NCBI GenBank assembly: GCA_018667995.1
Contig: JABIQT010000600.1
Span: 1 to 11,353 of the forward strand
Source of the DNA: Candidatus Latescibacterota bacterium
GTDB lineage: Bacteria; JAAXHH01; JABIQT01
Length of the DNA stretch: 11,353 nucleotides
Direction: 5' to 3'
The notes under the pieces: generated by a model
What the model saw: the letters and a program-made list of their open reading frames with translations, nothing else
Database searches by the model: none
What the model was told of the DNA's origin: nothing
Shown: positions 1 to 6,905 of the stretch, piece after piece
Position numbering within the stretch: position 1 is the stretch's first letter
How the letters are laid out: every line of letters starts with the position of its first letter
Position numbers and translations under genes: made by a program

Positions 1-657
1 GCTGGCAACAAGATAACCAATCATCTTTCCGTGGCTGTTAAGAGCCGCATAGGGCTTACTGTGCCACCCTACCAGATGATCGTGAAAGTTCTGGTCACTT
101 CGCGCACAGTACAGCTGTTGACCATTGTGGAGCTTTGTGGCGTGGGCGATGCGTTCTTTATCGTAGCTGCTTATGGGGGCGAAAGAGACATGTGACGCCC
201 CATCAAAACTGTGCCTCAGATTGGTTTTGCTGACGGTGAATATGCACTTTGTACCACAGGACTCATATCCAAAGTACAGATACCGCTGTCTCTGACCGCC
301 TAGCCATGAAAGTTGATATCCCTGAGTCTTCATCTCGGTCACGCAGTGGTGCATCAGAGACTTCATGTAGCCCGTGGCTCGGTGACCAGGATGGGTCGAG
401 ACGCCACCAATACCTGCAATACGAAGCGGAACATTGCCCACAGATAGGTCTATGGGAAAGAGGCCGACGATGGCCCGGATACGTCCGTCTGTCTTGATGG
501 CGTAGTTGCATCCCATCAGTTCATCGGTGGGACCGTAGATAGACGGAAGCATTGTCGCAAAATCGTGGGGACTATGGGCACTGAATACCAGATTCAGAAA
601 GTCTATGGCCTCCTCAAAGTCACGGGCAGAGAGCTGAACTATTTTGTCATCACTCAT
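1..657 (-). CDS. GNAT acetyltransferase, Eis-like N-terminal part (3' end cut by window)
   Basis: The frame is open from ATG at 657 to the window edge, giving 219 residues without a stop, so the C-terminus lies outside. Residues 1-145 look like a GNAT fold of the Eis type: a short helix-rich start, then a beta-strand leading into GGVSTHPGHRATGYM (residues 84-98), which is the acetyl-CoA pyrophosphate-binding loop (R93-x-x-G96), followed by YLYFGYE (127-132), the usual C-terminal GNAT strand motif. The final Gly/Ala of the RxxGxG/A signature is Met here, a position that also varies in Eis proteins. Eis-family enzymes N-acetylate amines, but the substrate here cannot be predicted. The gene lies 115 bp downstream of the indoleamine dioxygenase gene on the same strand, so co-transcription is possible. 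No strong Shine-Dalgarno is seen before the ATG, so the start is moderately sure. Confidence 0.8.
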   Translation of the reverse strand, partial: MSDDKIVQLSARDFEEAIDFLNLVFSAHSPHDFATMLPSIYGPTDELMGCNYAIKTDGRIRAIVGLFPIDLSVGNVPLRIAGIGGVSTHPGHRATGYMKSLMHHCVTEMKTQGYQLSWLGGQRQRYLYFGYESCGTKCIFTVSKTNLRHSFDGASHVSFAPISSYDKERIAHATKLHNGQQLYCARSDQNFHDHLVGWHSKPYAALNSHGKMIGYLVAS

Positions 658-772
658 TGATTTTGTCCGATGGATGTCATACTCATGGGTCCTGTAAGTC
701 GTCGGGAAATGTAGCCGTAGCGGCAGTTCCTACGCACAGATTGGGCGTCTTGCATCTGCAAATGATAGATTG

Positions 773-1984
773 TCAAGAGATCAGGTGTCGAAGAGTCTCG
801 TCGATGTGCTTTTTCAGATACACAGTAAATGGCGTACCGCCGGTACCTACTGCAGATTTCCGTGAACCGTCAGCGGGCTTGATGATGTAGAGGGCCGCGT
901 ATTCGATATGGAGCTTTCGGAACTCGTAGAGAGTTTTGACGCACTCGTTATAGACATCCCGGAGATCGTGATTTCCTGATTGCAGAATGAAGTTTCTTAC
1001 GGAAGGTCCTGTTTCTATGGCCTCAATGAACGCTCTATCAGCCATGGGCATGTAGTCACGCATTTCGTTGAGATAGGCCCTCATTGCATCGTGTTCGTGT
1101 GCGATGCCGAGTATGGCGTCAAAGGCGTAGATCACACTGCTCTGGGCCCCCGTCTCCCCTCGGAATTCCCTGGGTTGCTCGTGATATGCGTTTACCCCTT
1201 CGTAGACCATCCCCCCTGGAAGATCTGGATTGTCCTTCCAACCGAACATATAGGGGCGTACCCGGTGGTAGTAGGTATTGGGGTCACAGCGCTCAGGCAT
1301 ACGTAGCAGCACTGTCTTTGCAGCCACCAGAGAAGCTGCTATCTCCGCGAGGCAATGCGAAAGTTTCCCGGTGTTCTCATCTGTCACGGCCTGTTGTGCC
1401 CAGGGCAACACCTTAAGCCCGCGTCCGGCTTCTGCTTCGATATTTACGTGGAGTGTGACGAACCACTCCTCATCCATGCCGCCCAGGAAATTCTGAATCA
1501 TTGCCAGATTGCCTACAGCCACGGGACCATCTGGATCGAGCCGTCGCCAGTTGTACAAGACCTGTCCGGCATAGGCAAGCATGGGTGGTCGGTGGAGGTG
1601 GGTAGCAACTGTATGCCAGGCTACCGCGAGGTTTCTCGGCAGGCGGGTAGCCGTAATGTGATCAGGGGCAAATACGTAGAGATTAGCCATGAAGGATAAC
1701 ATGGTCATGGCGCGCTCCCAGGACGATTCCGTTACCAGAGAGTCTGATGGAAACGGTGGAAGGGCCTCAACAGTAGGACGGATATGTTGGCTCAGGGCTA
1801 GTTTCGACAGGTCCTGGGCGGTCTCCTCCCAGACATCGAATGCATCAGATAGGCGCAACAGCGGGTCTTCCGGCGGTAGGAAGCCTCGGGAAAAATCTCG
1901 GTCCATGAAGGTTGTGTAGGATGACATGATGCGGGAAGTGTTACGGGTTGTCGTTTGGGGGCTCGGACACCCTCGTAGATTCAT
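773..1984 (-). CDS. Indoleamine 2,3-dioxygenase family heme protein
   Basis: The product (403 residues, or 384 from ATG 1927) aligns by recall along nearly the whole of human IDO1, which is also 403 residues. Matching blocks include RLPRNLAVAW (114-123), PPMLAYAGQVLYNW (133-146), GWKDNP..GGMVYEG (248-263), GQSS-like AQSSV (280-284), MRDYMP (308-313), PSVRNFILQSG (327-337) and GTGGT (380-384). His359 in RKLHIEY matches the proximal heme ligand His346 of IDO1. Arg243 matches Arg231, while the paired active-site Phe226/Phe227 are Tyr238/Tyr239 here. IDO enzymes open the indole ring of tryptophan with O2 to give N-formylkynurenine. No other kynurenine-pathway gene is in the window, so whether it degrades tryptophan or acts on another indole is open. 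Start 1984 has AGG six bases upstream; ATG 1927 is a plausible alternative because the first 19 residues resemble nothing in the family. Confidence 0.9.
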   Translation of the reverse strand: MNLRGCPSPQTTTRNTSRIMSSYTTFMDRDFSRGFLPPEDPLLRLSDAFDVWEETAQDLSKLALSQHIRPTVEALPPFPSDSLVTESSWERAMTMLSFMANLYVFAPDHITATRLPRNLAVAWHTVATHLHRPPMLAYAGQVLYNWRRLDPDGPVAVGNLAMIQNFLGGMDEEWFVTLHVNIEAEAGRGLKVLPWAQQAVTDENTGKLSHCLAEIAASLVAAKTVLLRMPERCDPNTYYHRVRPYMFGWKDNPDLPGGMVYEGVNAYHEQPREFRGETGAQSSVIYAFDAILGIAHEHDAMRAYLNEMRDYMPMADRAFIEAIETGPSVRNFILQSGNHDLRDVYNECVKTLYEFRKLHIEYAALYIIKPADGSRKSAVGTGGTPFTVYLKKHIDETLRHLIS

Positions 1985-2087
1985 TTAACCTGGTTGTCAG
2001 TTTGCCACTGTGGAGCGTATGCGTCAAGGTAATATGTGCCTTCGGTGATCAGCGGAATCGCCGCTGGGCCGCTACGGAGAATTGGTG

Positions 2088-2117
2088 TTGACAAAGTATT
2101 CGTGTCTGGACTATGAT
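2088..2117 (+). promoter_or_regulatory. Sigma-70-type promoter of the small lipoprotein gene
   Basis: A perfect -35 TTGACA (2088-2093) is followed by an 18-base spacer and TATGAT (2112-2117), five of six matches to the -10 consensus. Transcription would start near 2124, about 39 bases before the ATG at 2163. A GGAGA Shine-Dalgarno (2152-2156) precedes that ATG. It is the best promoter match I found in the window. Confidence 0.7.
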
Positions 2118-2162
2118 TGATCCACCACTACCAAATTCACAATCGAAAGACGGAGAATCACT

Positions 2163-2684
2163 ATGCCCCCTACGAATATCTCAATAATCCTTGTAACGTT
2201 CTTCGCGCTGGCTGTGGTAGTCGGCGGATGTAATTCCCCAGGCGAGGCGCCGTCCGCGACGACGCCATCCGCGAATCAAGAGATTGATCGCCGCTCCTAT
2301 GATCTGGGAGTGATCGGGGCGTTTGCCGAAATGGTGGGAGTAGGCGTCAAGAAAATGGCTTTGAGCGCCACACTGACTCCCGATGCTGCCGATGCTCTCG
2401 AAGAAGAGGCGGGAAAGATAGCTGAGCGCAACGGCGCCATGATCTACCGCGAATCGGATTTCCTGGTGACAGATCTCTTCCCGGCTTCTGTAACAGAAGG
2501 AAAGCACGTCTTCGTTATCTACAGTGGCTCCACGCTAGAGGAATACCTCGCCCTCAAATCTGAAAAGAAGAAGCTGGTGGATGCTGGGCAGTATGAGGGC
2601 ATGAGCCGTAGAGCGATCGCACAAGGTATGGGCGTACTACTTAGCTATCCAGAACAGAAGATCGAAGAAATGCTTACGGACTAA
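2163..2684 (+). CDS. Small secreted lipoprotein of unknown function
   Basis: The gene encodes 173 residues. The first 23 form a lipoprotein signal: a hydrophobic stretch from Ile7 to Val20 ending in VGGC, with Cys23 as the lipidation site. Asn at +2 gives no inner-membrane retention signal, so outer-membrane anchoring is the default guess. A Ser/Pro/Thr/Ala-rich linker (24-39) leads to a mixed alpha/beta region. The centre (about 70-88) is acidic and helical; 100-122 holds strand-like segments such as HVFVIYSG; the end (123-173) is charged and helical. I do not recognise the family and see no catalytic motif. It has its own promoter and a GGAGA ribosome site. It diverges from the indoleamine dioxygenase gene and converges on the VOC lipoprotein gene. 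Confidence 0.8.
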   Translation: MPPTNISIILVTFFALAVVVGGCNSPGEAPSATTPSANQEIDRRSYDLGVIGAFAEMVGVGVKKMALSATLTPDAADALEEEAGKIAERNGAMIYRESDFLVTDLFPASVTEGKHVFVIYSGSTLEEYLALKSEKKKLVDAGQYEGMSRRAIAQGMGVLLSYPEQKIEEMLTD

Positions 2685-2742
2685 TCAGTTCACCCATCGA
2701 TCTACAGCATCATCGTGTATGGTGATTCCGGTACCTGATGTG

Positions 2743-3735
2743 CTACTTGGTTTCTTCTAGTGCTTTGATCAATCGCGTATTGTCTGGCATTTCGTTGAAT
2801 TGGTCAAATTCCAGATAGTAATTCGCTGGATCGTAGCCCACGAAGGCGGTAAAGCGACCATTCTCCTCTTCGCTGAGCGATTCCGACTTCATCTTTATCC
2901 TGTTCTCGGAACTGAGATACTCGTACCAGCCTGCGATGTTATCTGTAAAGAAAGAGATCGTCACGCCCTTGTCTTCCGTGAATTTATGCATACCACGTGA
3001 CTCATCGACGAGACCGATGTAGGTAGACGGTGAGCTCGGGTAGATATAAGTCCAGCCCTGGTCAACGATCATCTCCATGCCGATTACATTCTCATAGAAT
3101 GCCTTGATGCCCGCCATATCTTTGTAGTAGCCCCAGACAACCAGTGTCTTGAATCCCAGACCATCTGGTACGGTGTGTTTCTGTTCGGGGTCCGGATAGA
3201 CGCTCTCGGTTGCGTTCAAGATAGGCATGAGTTTCTCGTTTTCAGGATGCTCGTGGAACACCTCAAACTCGAGGTAGTATCCTTCGGGGTCTACCACTAC
3301 AAACGCGTTGTGAGCGCGGCCCTCCTTAGGACTATATTCGTGCAGGAATTCAACGTCCTGTTTGCGCATATATTCCCACCAACCATCTATCTGGCTTTCA
3401 TCCATGACAAGCGCCAAAGCGACGGTCTTAGGCTCTTCTGCCGAGTGCATACCTTTCGTGTGATCTACGAGCGTCAGAAAACCCGTTGGGGAGGCCTGGA
3501 CCATTTTTGCAAATCCGTAATCCAGCACCAGTTTCATTCCCAGGGTTTCCGTGTAGAATTTTGTAGCCCTGTCCAGGTCCTCGTAATATAGAAACACATT
3601 TCCAGCCGTCGTTCCAAAATCCTTCATCGGGTTCACCTGTTTTGTCTCCTCCACGGAGGCCAATTGCTCCTCTTGGGCACAACCGAATGTGAGGGTGAGG
3701 GTTATACAGACCACAATGCGAGAAAAGAAACTCAT
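2743..3735 (-). CDS. Two-domain VOC (glyoxalase/dioxygenase-fold) lipoprotein
   Basis: The protein has 330 residues. An N-terminal signal ends at FGC (Cys19), which makes lipidation likely, although Thr at -3 is a weak lipobox residue. Two vicinal-oxygen-chelate modules follow, about 45-160 and 195-312. Each starts with a DLDRATKFY- or DMAGIKAFY-type helix and ends in DPxxYYLEF. Both keep a GMH tripeptide at the same place (95-97 and 248-250), showing that they arose by duplication. The usual first metal ligand His at the start of the module is not visible in either repeat, although the closing Glu of YYLEF is present, so a standard glyoxalase or ring-cleaving role is doubtful. Start 3735 has AAGGAG (3742-3747) six bases upstream. 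It is probably the last gene of the operon starting with the PhyH-family oxygenase. Confidence 0.85.
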   Translation of the reverse strand: MSFFSRIVVCITLTLTFGCAQEEQLASVEETKQVNPMKDFGTTAGNVFLYYEDLDRATKFYTETLGMKLVLDYGFAKMVQASPTGFLTLVDHTKGMHSAEEPKTVALALVMDESQIDGWWEYMRKQDVEFLHEYSPKEGRAHNAFVVVDPEGYYLEFEVFHEHPENEKLMPILNATESVYPDPEQKHTVPDGLGFKTLVVWGYYKDMAGIKAFYENVIGMEMIVDQGWTYIYPSSPSTYIGLVDESRGMHKFTEDKGVTISFFTDNIAGWYEYLSSENRIKMKSESLSEEENGRFTAFVGYDPANYYLEFDQFNEMPDNTRLIKALEETK

Positions 3736-3741
3736 GTGCTA

Positions 3742-3747
3742 CTCCTT
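3742..3747 (-). promoter_or_regulatory. Ribosome binding site of the VOC lipoprotein
   Basis: AAGGAG on the minus strand stands six bases before ATG 3735. It fixes this start and argues against a longer minus-strand reading frame that overlaps the region in another phase. Confidence 0.7.
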
Positions 3748-3829
3748 GTATAAGATCGTAAAGGATCCCTGTTGTCTGGGATCGGGCCCATTTTACGGAT
3801 AGGTACCCCATGGACGCCAGAGCGCAAGC

Positions 3830-4393
3830 TCAAACATTGGTGGCGTCGGGATCATCCCAGAACTCTTCAATTTCTACACCTAATCCGTCGATTGTTCGAT
3901 TGCACCAGGCAAAATATCCGGTGATCTGGTTGATCTCGAAGATCGCTTTGTCTCCGAATCCACTCGTTCGGAGCCGTAGGACATCGTTCTCATTTACGGA
4001 AACGGGTTTGATGGTCAACTTTCGTACGTAATCGAGCATTGCACGGTCCGGCGGCGTAAGTTCTGCGTCACGATAGTCTCTCTTAATGATCTCCACCCAA
4101 TCGGTATCGCCTGTTTCTCTGAGGAGTCCCTCCCCATGATGACGCACTCAGTACTCGCATTCATTGAGGACCGACACCGTCACGGCGATCATTTCGCGCT
4201 GGGCCAGCGATAGATCGCAGTCTCCATGCATCAGCCCTTTATAGAAGACCATCAACGAACGCAGTGCGGCCATATTCAGGCTGTGTGCTTTGATGATGTT
4301 ATCCACGCCGCCCCAGGATCGTTGTGTGTCTTTGTAAATCTTGGCGAGTGGGCCTGTGGCCTCGCCCTCGTTTATGGTCTTTATCCATGCCAT
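3830..4393 (-). CDS. AhpD-family peroxidase-related selenoprotein with in-frame TGA read as selenocysteine
   Basis: Read straight through one TGA (4148-4150), this frame gives 187 residues, the usual length of AhpD/CMD-fold peroxidase-related enzymes. Residues 1-81 and 83-187 are in the same phase with no gap. The TGA lies in NECEY-TGA-VRHHGE, exactly where the family has the second Cys of CxxC. The AhpD catalytic set is complete: Glu67, Cys79, Sec82 and His86, with the same spacing as Glu118, Cys130, Cys133 and His137 of mycobacterial AhpD. Such proteins reduce hydroperoxides through the thiol pair; Sec would replace the attacking residue. A SECIS-like hairpin follows the TGA. TGA ends several other genes here, including this one, so genome-wide recoding is unlikely. 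AAGGAG (4399-4404) precedes ATG 4393, whereas no ribosome site precedes the GTG just after the TGA. The gene lies 45 bp after the PhyH gene and 94 bp before the VOC gene. AhpD-like selenoproteins were previously reported from marine metagenomes. A nonsense mutation is the main alternative. Confidence 0.88.
4121..4135 (-). promoter_or_regulatory. Candidate bacterial SECIS hairpin
   Basis: Twelve bases after the UGA the minus-strand RNA reads GGGGAG-GGA-CUCCUC. This folds into a six-pair stem (five Watson-Crick and one G-U) with a GGA loop. The loop begins 18 nt after the UGA and its first base is G. Both points fit the published bacterial SECIS rule (loop about 16-37 nt from the UGA, G among the first two loop bases). 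No clear lower stem was found. The bases also encode a conserved part of the protein, so part of the pairing could be coincidental. Confidence 0.65.
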
Positions 4394-4398
4394 GAAGG

Positions 4399-4404
4399 CT
4401 CCTT
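4399..4404 (-). promoter_or_regulatory. Ribosome binding site of the selenoprotein
   Basis: AAGGAG on the minus strand stands five bases before ATG 4393. The second half of the gene, after the TGA, has no such site, which supports translation of both halves from this single start. Confidence 0.75.
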
Positions 4405-4438
4405 AATCCGACAGATCAGCGCATTATAATCAAAAAGA

Positions 4439-5272
4439 TCAATCAGAATCCTCTGCTGCGATTTTCTTTCTGGCCATCTGCATGAAGTTGACATGAAGCG
4501 GACGGAGTCGCTCAGGCAACGTCTCGCCAAAGCTCGCGTCAGTCATCCATGACAGCCAACGATACAGATCTTCCCGCGATTCCGAGCCCTCCATGGTTCC
4601 CATGCAGGCATGCAGTGTGCGTCGAACGGTCGCCCTCGGATACACACCACGGTGTAGCAGGTTGGCATTGTAGTACACACCTTGACCTGGATCCAGCCTT
4701 ACCACCAGCTGATCCTGCAGAGCCTCCATAGGTCTATGCTGCACTGTGGCTCGTTCGGTCTGGGTTGAGGCTCGGCGATGACTGCCCGGGACGATTTGCA
4801 GACACGCATCCTCATAGAGGGCGGCATTCCACTGGATACCGTGTCGAGCGCCTAGCAGGGCCGTGAGCTCGTCCTGGCTGCTCTGCTCGACGCTGACCAG
4901 ATCCCGATGCCATCCAATCTGATGGTCCGTGGTAGCCGGATTGACCAGCATGTTCACAAGTTCCAGCTGTAATGGCGTATCCTCTGGTGCCCCGCTGACG
5001 CTCAGGAGATCTGCGACCACATCAATGACCATGCTCGATGCTATGTATTCCGCGAAAACCGTTTCACAGACGTCTGGATGAAGCAAGTGGCCAACGCCCC
5101 AGATGTCGCCGTCACCCGCATCACGCTTGTGAGGCCAGGTACCTTCACGGGTTTTTGTCACGAGGCGGTTCGATGCCTGGCGAAGGGGTTCCACCAGATT
5201 TAGCGCCACGGCGTCGTCTATGATCAGGAAACCATAGAGCTCGTATTGCTCTATCTGGTCAGATGTCAACAT
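4439..5272 (-). CDS. PhyH-family Fe(II)/2-oxoglutarate-dependent oxygenase
   Basis: The product is 277 residues from ATG 5272, a typical phytanoyl-CoA dioxygenase family length. It begins in family style with MLTSDQIEQYELYGFLIID. The iron-binding facial triad is visible: GWHRD gives His122 and Asp124, and NANLLHRG gives His207. Arg217 or Arg218, ten to eleven residues after the distal His, would bind the 2-oxoglutarate carboxylate. The IVPGSHR segment (160-166) is another family hallmark. Members hydroxylate small molecules, lipids or amino-acid derivatives; the substrate is not predictable. The frame stays open to a TTG at 5344, but that TTG lies upstream of the predicted transcription start, so 5272 is preferred although no clear Shine-Dalgarno is seen there. 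It is probably the first gene of the operon leading to the selenoprotein and the VOC lipoprotein. Confidence 0.88.
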   Translation of the reverse strand: MLTSDQIEQYELYGFLIIDDAVALNLVEPLRQASNRLVTKTREGTWPHKRDAGDGDIWGVGHLLHPDVCETVFAEYIASSMVIDVVADLLSVSGAPEDTPLQLELVNMLVNPATTDHQIGWHRDLVSVEQSSQDELTALLGARHGIQWNAALYEDACLQIVPGSHRRASTQTERATVQHRPMEALQDQLVVRLDPGQGVYYNANLLHRGVYPRATVRRTLHACMGTMEGSESREDLYRWLSWMTDASFGETLPERLRPLHVNFMQMARKKIAAEDSD

Positions 5273-5322
5273 CGGTGTGCCCAGTGAGGCGCCAAACTGG
5301 TTGAACGTTTCGCAGGAACGTG

Positions 5323-5352
5323 AATATACAACGGGTGAGATCAAGCTGTTAA
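5323..5352 (-). promoter_or_regulatory. Promoter of the PhyH-selenoprotein-VOC operon
   Basis: On the minus strand TTAACA (5347-5352, five of six consensus bases) is followed by an 18-base spacer and TATATT (5323-5328, five of six). Transcription would start near 5316, about 44 bases before ATG 5272. This favours ATG 5272 over TTG 5344 as the start of the oxygenase. Confidence 0.5.
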
Positions 5353-5415
5353 GCTATCTTTCAAGATGGCCAACGTCAACCAGATTCAAAGGATAATAAC
5401 GTGAAGATTCGGGCG

Positions 5416-5444
5416 TTGCTTATGGTCATTCGGGTAAATAAAAT
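5416..5444 (+). promoter_or_regulatory. Candidate promoter of the first aminotransferase gene
   Basis: TTGCTT (5416-5421, a weak -35), a 17-base spacer and TAAAAT (5439-5444, five of six) point to a transcription start near 5451. This leaves a leader of about 108 bases before ATG 5559. The site is divergent from the oxygenase operon promoter about 65 bases away, so the two could share regulators; no clear operator was seen. Confidence 0.4.
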
Positions 5445-5558
5445 CTGTACATGAAATACAACGAATTATATACTCGGATACCACGGACATCAAGAAGGTG
5501 GCTACGGGGGCTCGACATCCTACTGTACGCTCTGAAACGATCTCAGAAGGGGCCGTTC

Positions 5559-6764
5559 ATGGTTGACTTGCATACGCACGATTCCGACGGATATTCTCGT
5601 CGAGGATTTCTGAAGAGCGCTTTAGCTTCGGCAGGCCTGATCACCGTCAGCCAATACGAGGCTGCCGCTCAGATGTTGGGAGGTACCGGCGGGCGTGATG
5701 TCCAGGGCTGGGGTGTCTCTCCAGGCACCGTCCAACTCAGCGGCAACGAAAATGCGCTGGGTCCGTCGCCCCGAGCTGTAGATGCTATTCTCGATACCAC
5801 CTATAGTATTAACCGATATGATCTTGCGCCCGACCTCTATGGGAACATCGCCCGTCGCCACGGACTGCCCGTGGTGGATGTGACCAGCCAATTCGAATTG
5901 CCTGCCGATGCCTGGCTGGCCGTCGGAGCCGGATCTTCGGACATTCTGACTGCCATAGCCCATGCCTATTTCGGTAATGGCGGGGAGTTGGTTGAAGTGA
6001 GCCCTGGCTTCGGGTTCATGGCCAGATTGGCGAACCAGAAGGGGCTCAATGTGGTTTCGGTGCCGCTGGCAGATGACTACGGTCCGGACCTGGTAGCCAT
6101 GCAGGCTGCGATTACCGAAAAGACGCAGTTGGTCGTGGTGACCACACCCGGCAATCCCAATGGGCGGTTGACGCCCATCAGTGCTCTGAAGCCATTCGTA
6201 GAATCGATACCGTCCGAAGTTTTGATATTGGTTGATGAGGCTTACATTGATTTCTGCCGCCAGCCTGGCGATAGAATAGGCGCGGCTCCTCTGATAGCTG
6301 ATCATCCGAATCTCATCGTCACGCGTACTTTCTCCAAGGTATTCGGCATGGCAGGAATGCGTGTGGGATATGCCTTGGCACAACCAGATGTGATTAACCG
6401 GATTAACGAAAATAGGGCGAATACACTGAGCATTCTTTCTGGCTATGCGGCTGCAGCGGCGTTGAAAGATCATGATTTTGTACGCCGATCACAGGAGCTG
6501 GTGCATAGCGGTAAGGATTACTTCTACAGCCAAATGGACGCGCTGGGTGTCGAGTATGTCCGTAGCGAATCCAGTTTCGTGCTCATCAACCTGCGACGTG
6601 ATGTGGACACTGTGGTCGATACCTTAGCTAAAGACCATGATGTCTGGGTCGCCAACGCTAAGCAGAGGTGGGGCATGGATACGTTCATTCGTGTGACTGC
6701 CGGTCTGCCCGAAGAGAATGAAGCATTCGTAGAAGCCTTCAAAAAAGTACTCGTTAAGAGCTGA
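5559..6764 (+). CDS. Tat-exported HisC-like PLP aminotransferase, copy 1
   Basis: The product is 401 residues from ATG 5559, which has AGAAGGGG (5545-5552) six bases upstream. An ATG at 5451 in the same frame lacks a ribosome site and would bury the signal peptide. The N-terminus carries a twin-arginine signal, SRRGFLK (Arg14-Arg15), then a hydrophobic Ala/Gly-rich stretch with likely cleavage near AAAQ (35-38). The mature part is a fold-type I aminotransferase of the histidinol-phosphate aminotransferase group: GNENALGPSP, PGNPNG (Asn199), VDEAY (Asp226, Tyr229), TFSKVFGMAGMR with PLP Lys260 and phosphate-binding Arg268, and near the end IRVTAGLPEEN, whose Arg fits the substrate-carboxylate ligand. 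Tat export fits an enzyme that folds around PLP before secretion. True histidine synthesis outside the cytoplasm is unlikely, so the substrate is probably another amine. The paralogue lies 171 bp downstream. Confidence 0.87.
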   Translation: MVDLHTHDSDGYSRRGFLKSALASAGLITVSQYEAAAQMLGGTGGRDVQGWGVSPGTVQLSGNENALGPSPRAVDAILDTTYSINRYDLAPDLYGNIARRHGLPVVDVTSQFELPADAWLAVGAGSSDILTAIAHAYFGNGGELVEVSPGFGFMARLANQKGLNVVSVPLADDYGPDLVAMQAAITEKTQLVVVTTPGNPNGRLTPISALKPFVESIPSEVLILVDEAYIDFCRQPGDRIGAAPLIADHPNLIVTRTFSKVFGMAGMRVGYALAQPDVINRINENRANTLSILSGYAAAAALKDHDFVRRSQELVHSGKDYFYSQMDALGVEYVRSESSFVLINLRRDVDTVVDTLAKDHDVWVANAKQRWGMDTFIRVTAGLPEENEAFVEAFKKVLVKS

Positions 6765-6905
6765 TGCTTCACACGGGCGGCGTCATAGATTCTCGTTTCC
6801 CGATATAGGTGGAGGGTTGGTTGTAAACACAGGTGTCGTATTGAGGTAAAGATCGTTGTTTCAAAGGATGATTGAATTTGGTAGTTGTTCTCTTACCCCC
6901 CACTC

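Noticed and set aside
1999-2027. Promoter for the IDO gene on the minus strand (TTGACG, 17-base spacer, CAAACT).
   Set aside because: The -10 element matches only three of six bases and would leave a leader of only about eight bases before ATG 1984; it would fit only if ATG 1927 is the start.
2712-2729. Weak hairpin between the convergent lipoprotein and VOC genes as a terminator.
   Set aside because: The stem has six pairs including one G-U, has little G+C and no T-tract on either side.
3764-3783. Inverted repeat GATCCC/GGGATC upstream of the VOC gene as a terminator or operator.
   Set aside because: The arms are only six bases with an eight-base loop and no T run on the transcribed strand; chance is likely.
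3428-3811. A 127-residue minus-strand open frame overlapping the start of the VOC gene.
   Set aside because: It is in another phase over a convincing two-domain VOC protein, has a low-complexity Gly/Arg-rich product and no family resemblance.
4145-4150. Reading the AhpD-family gene as two separate genes, the second starting at GTG 4147.
   Set aside because: The GTG directly follows the TGA in the same frame, has no ribosome site, and each half alone lacks part of the catalytic motif; one selenoprotein explains everything.
3830-4393. A genome-wide change of UGA to a sense codon instead of selenocysteine.
   Set aside because: TGA ends the IDO, PhyH, first aminotransferase and propeller-phosphatase genes at positions fitting their family lengths, and this gene as well.
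5451-5558. An upstream ATG extending aminotransferase copy 1 by 36 residues.
   Set aside because: It would sit at the predicted transcription start without a ribosome site, places the Tat motif too far from the N-terminus, and is not matched in copy 2.
5622-6473. A 283-residue minus-strand open frame inside aminotransferase copy 1.
   Set aside because: It is antisense to a well-supported PLP enzyme and its translation shows no domain or motif; it is a by-product of codon use.
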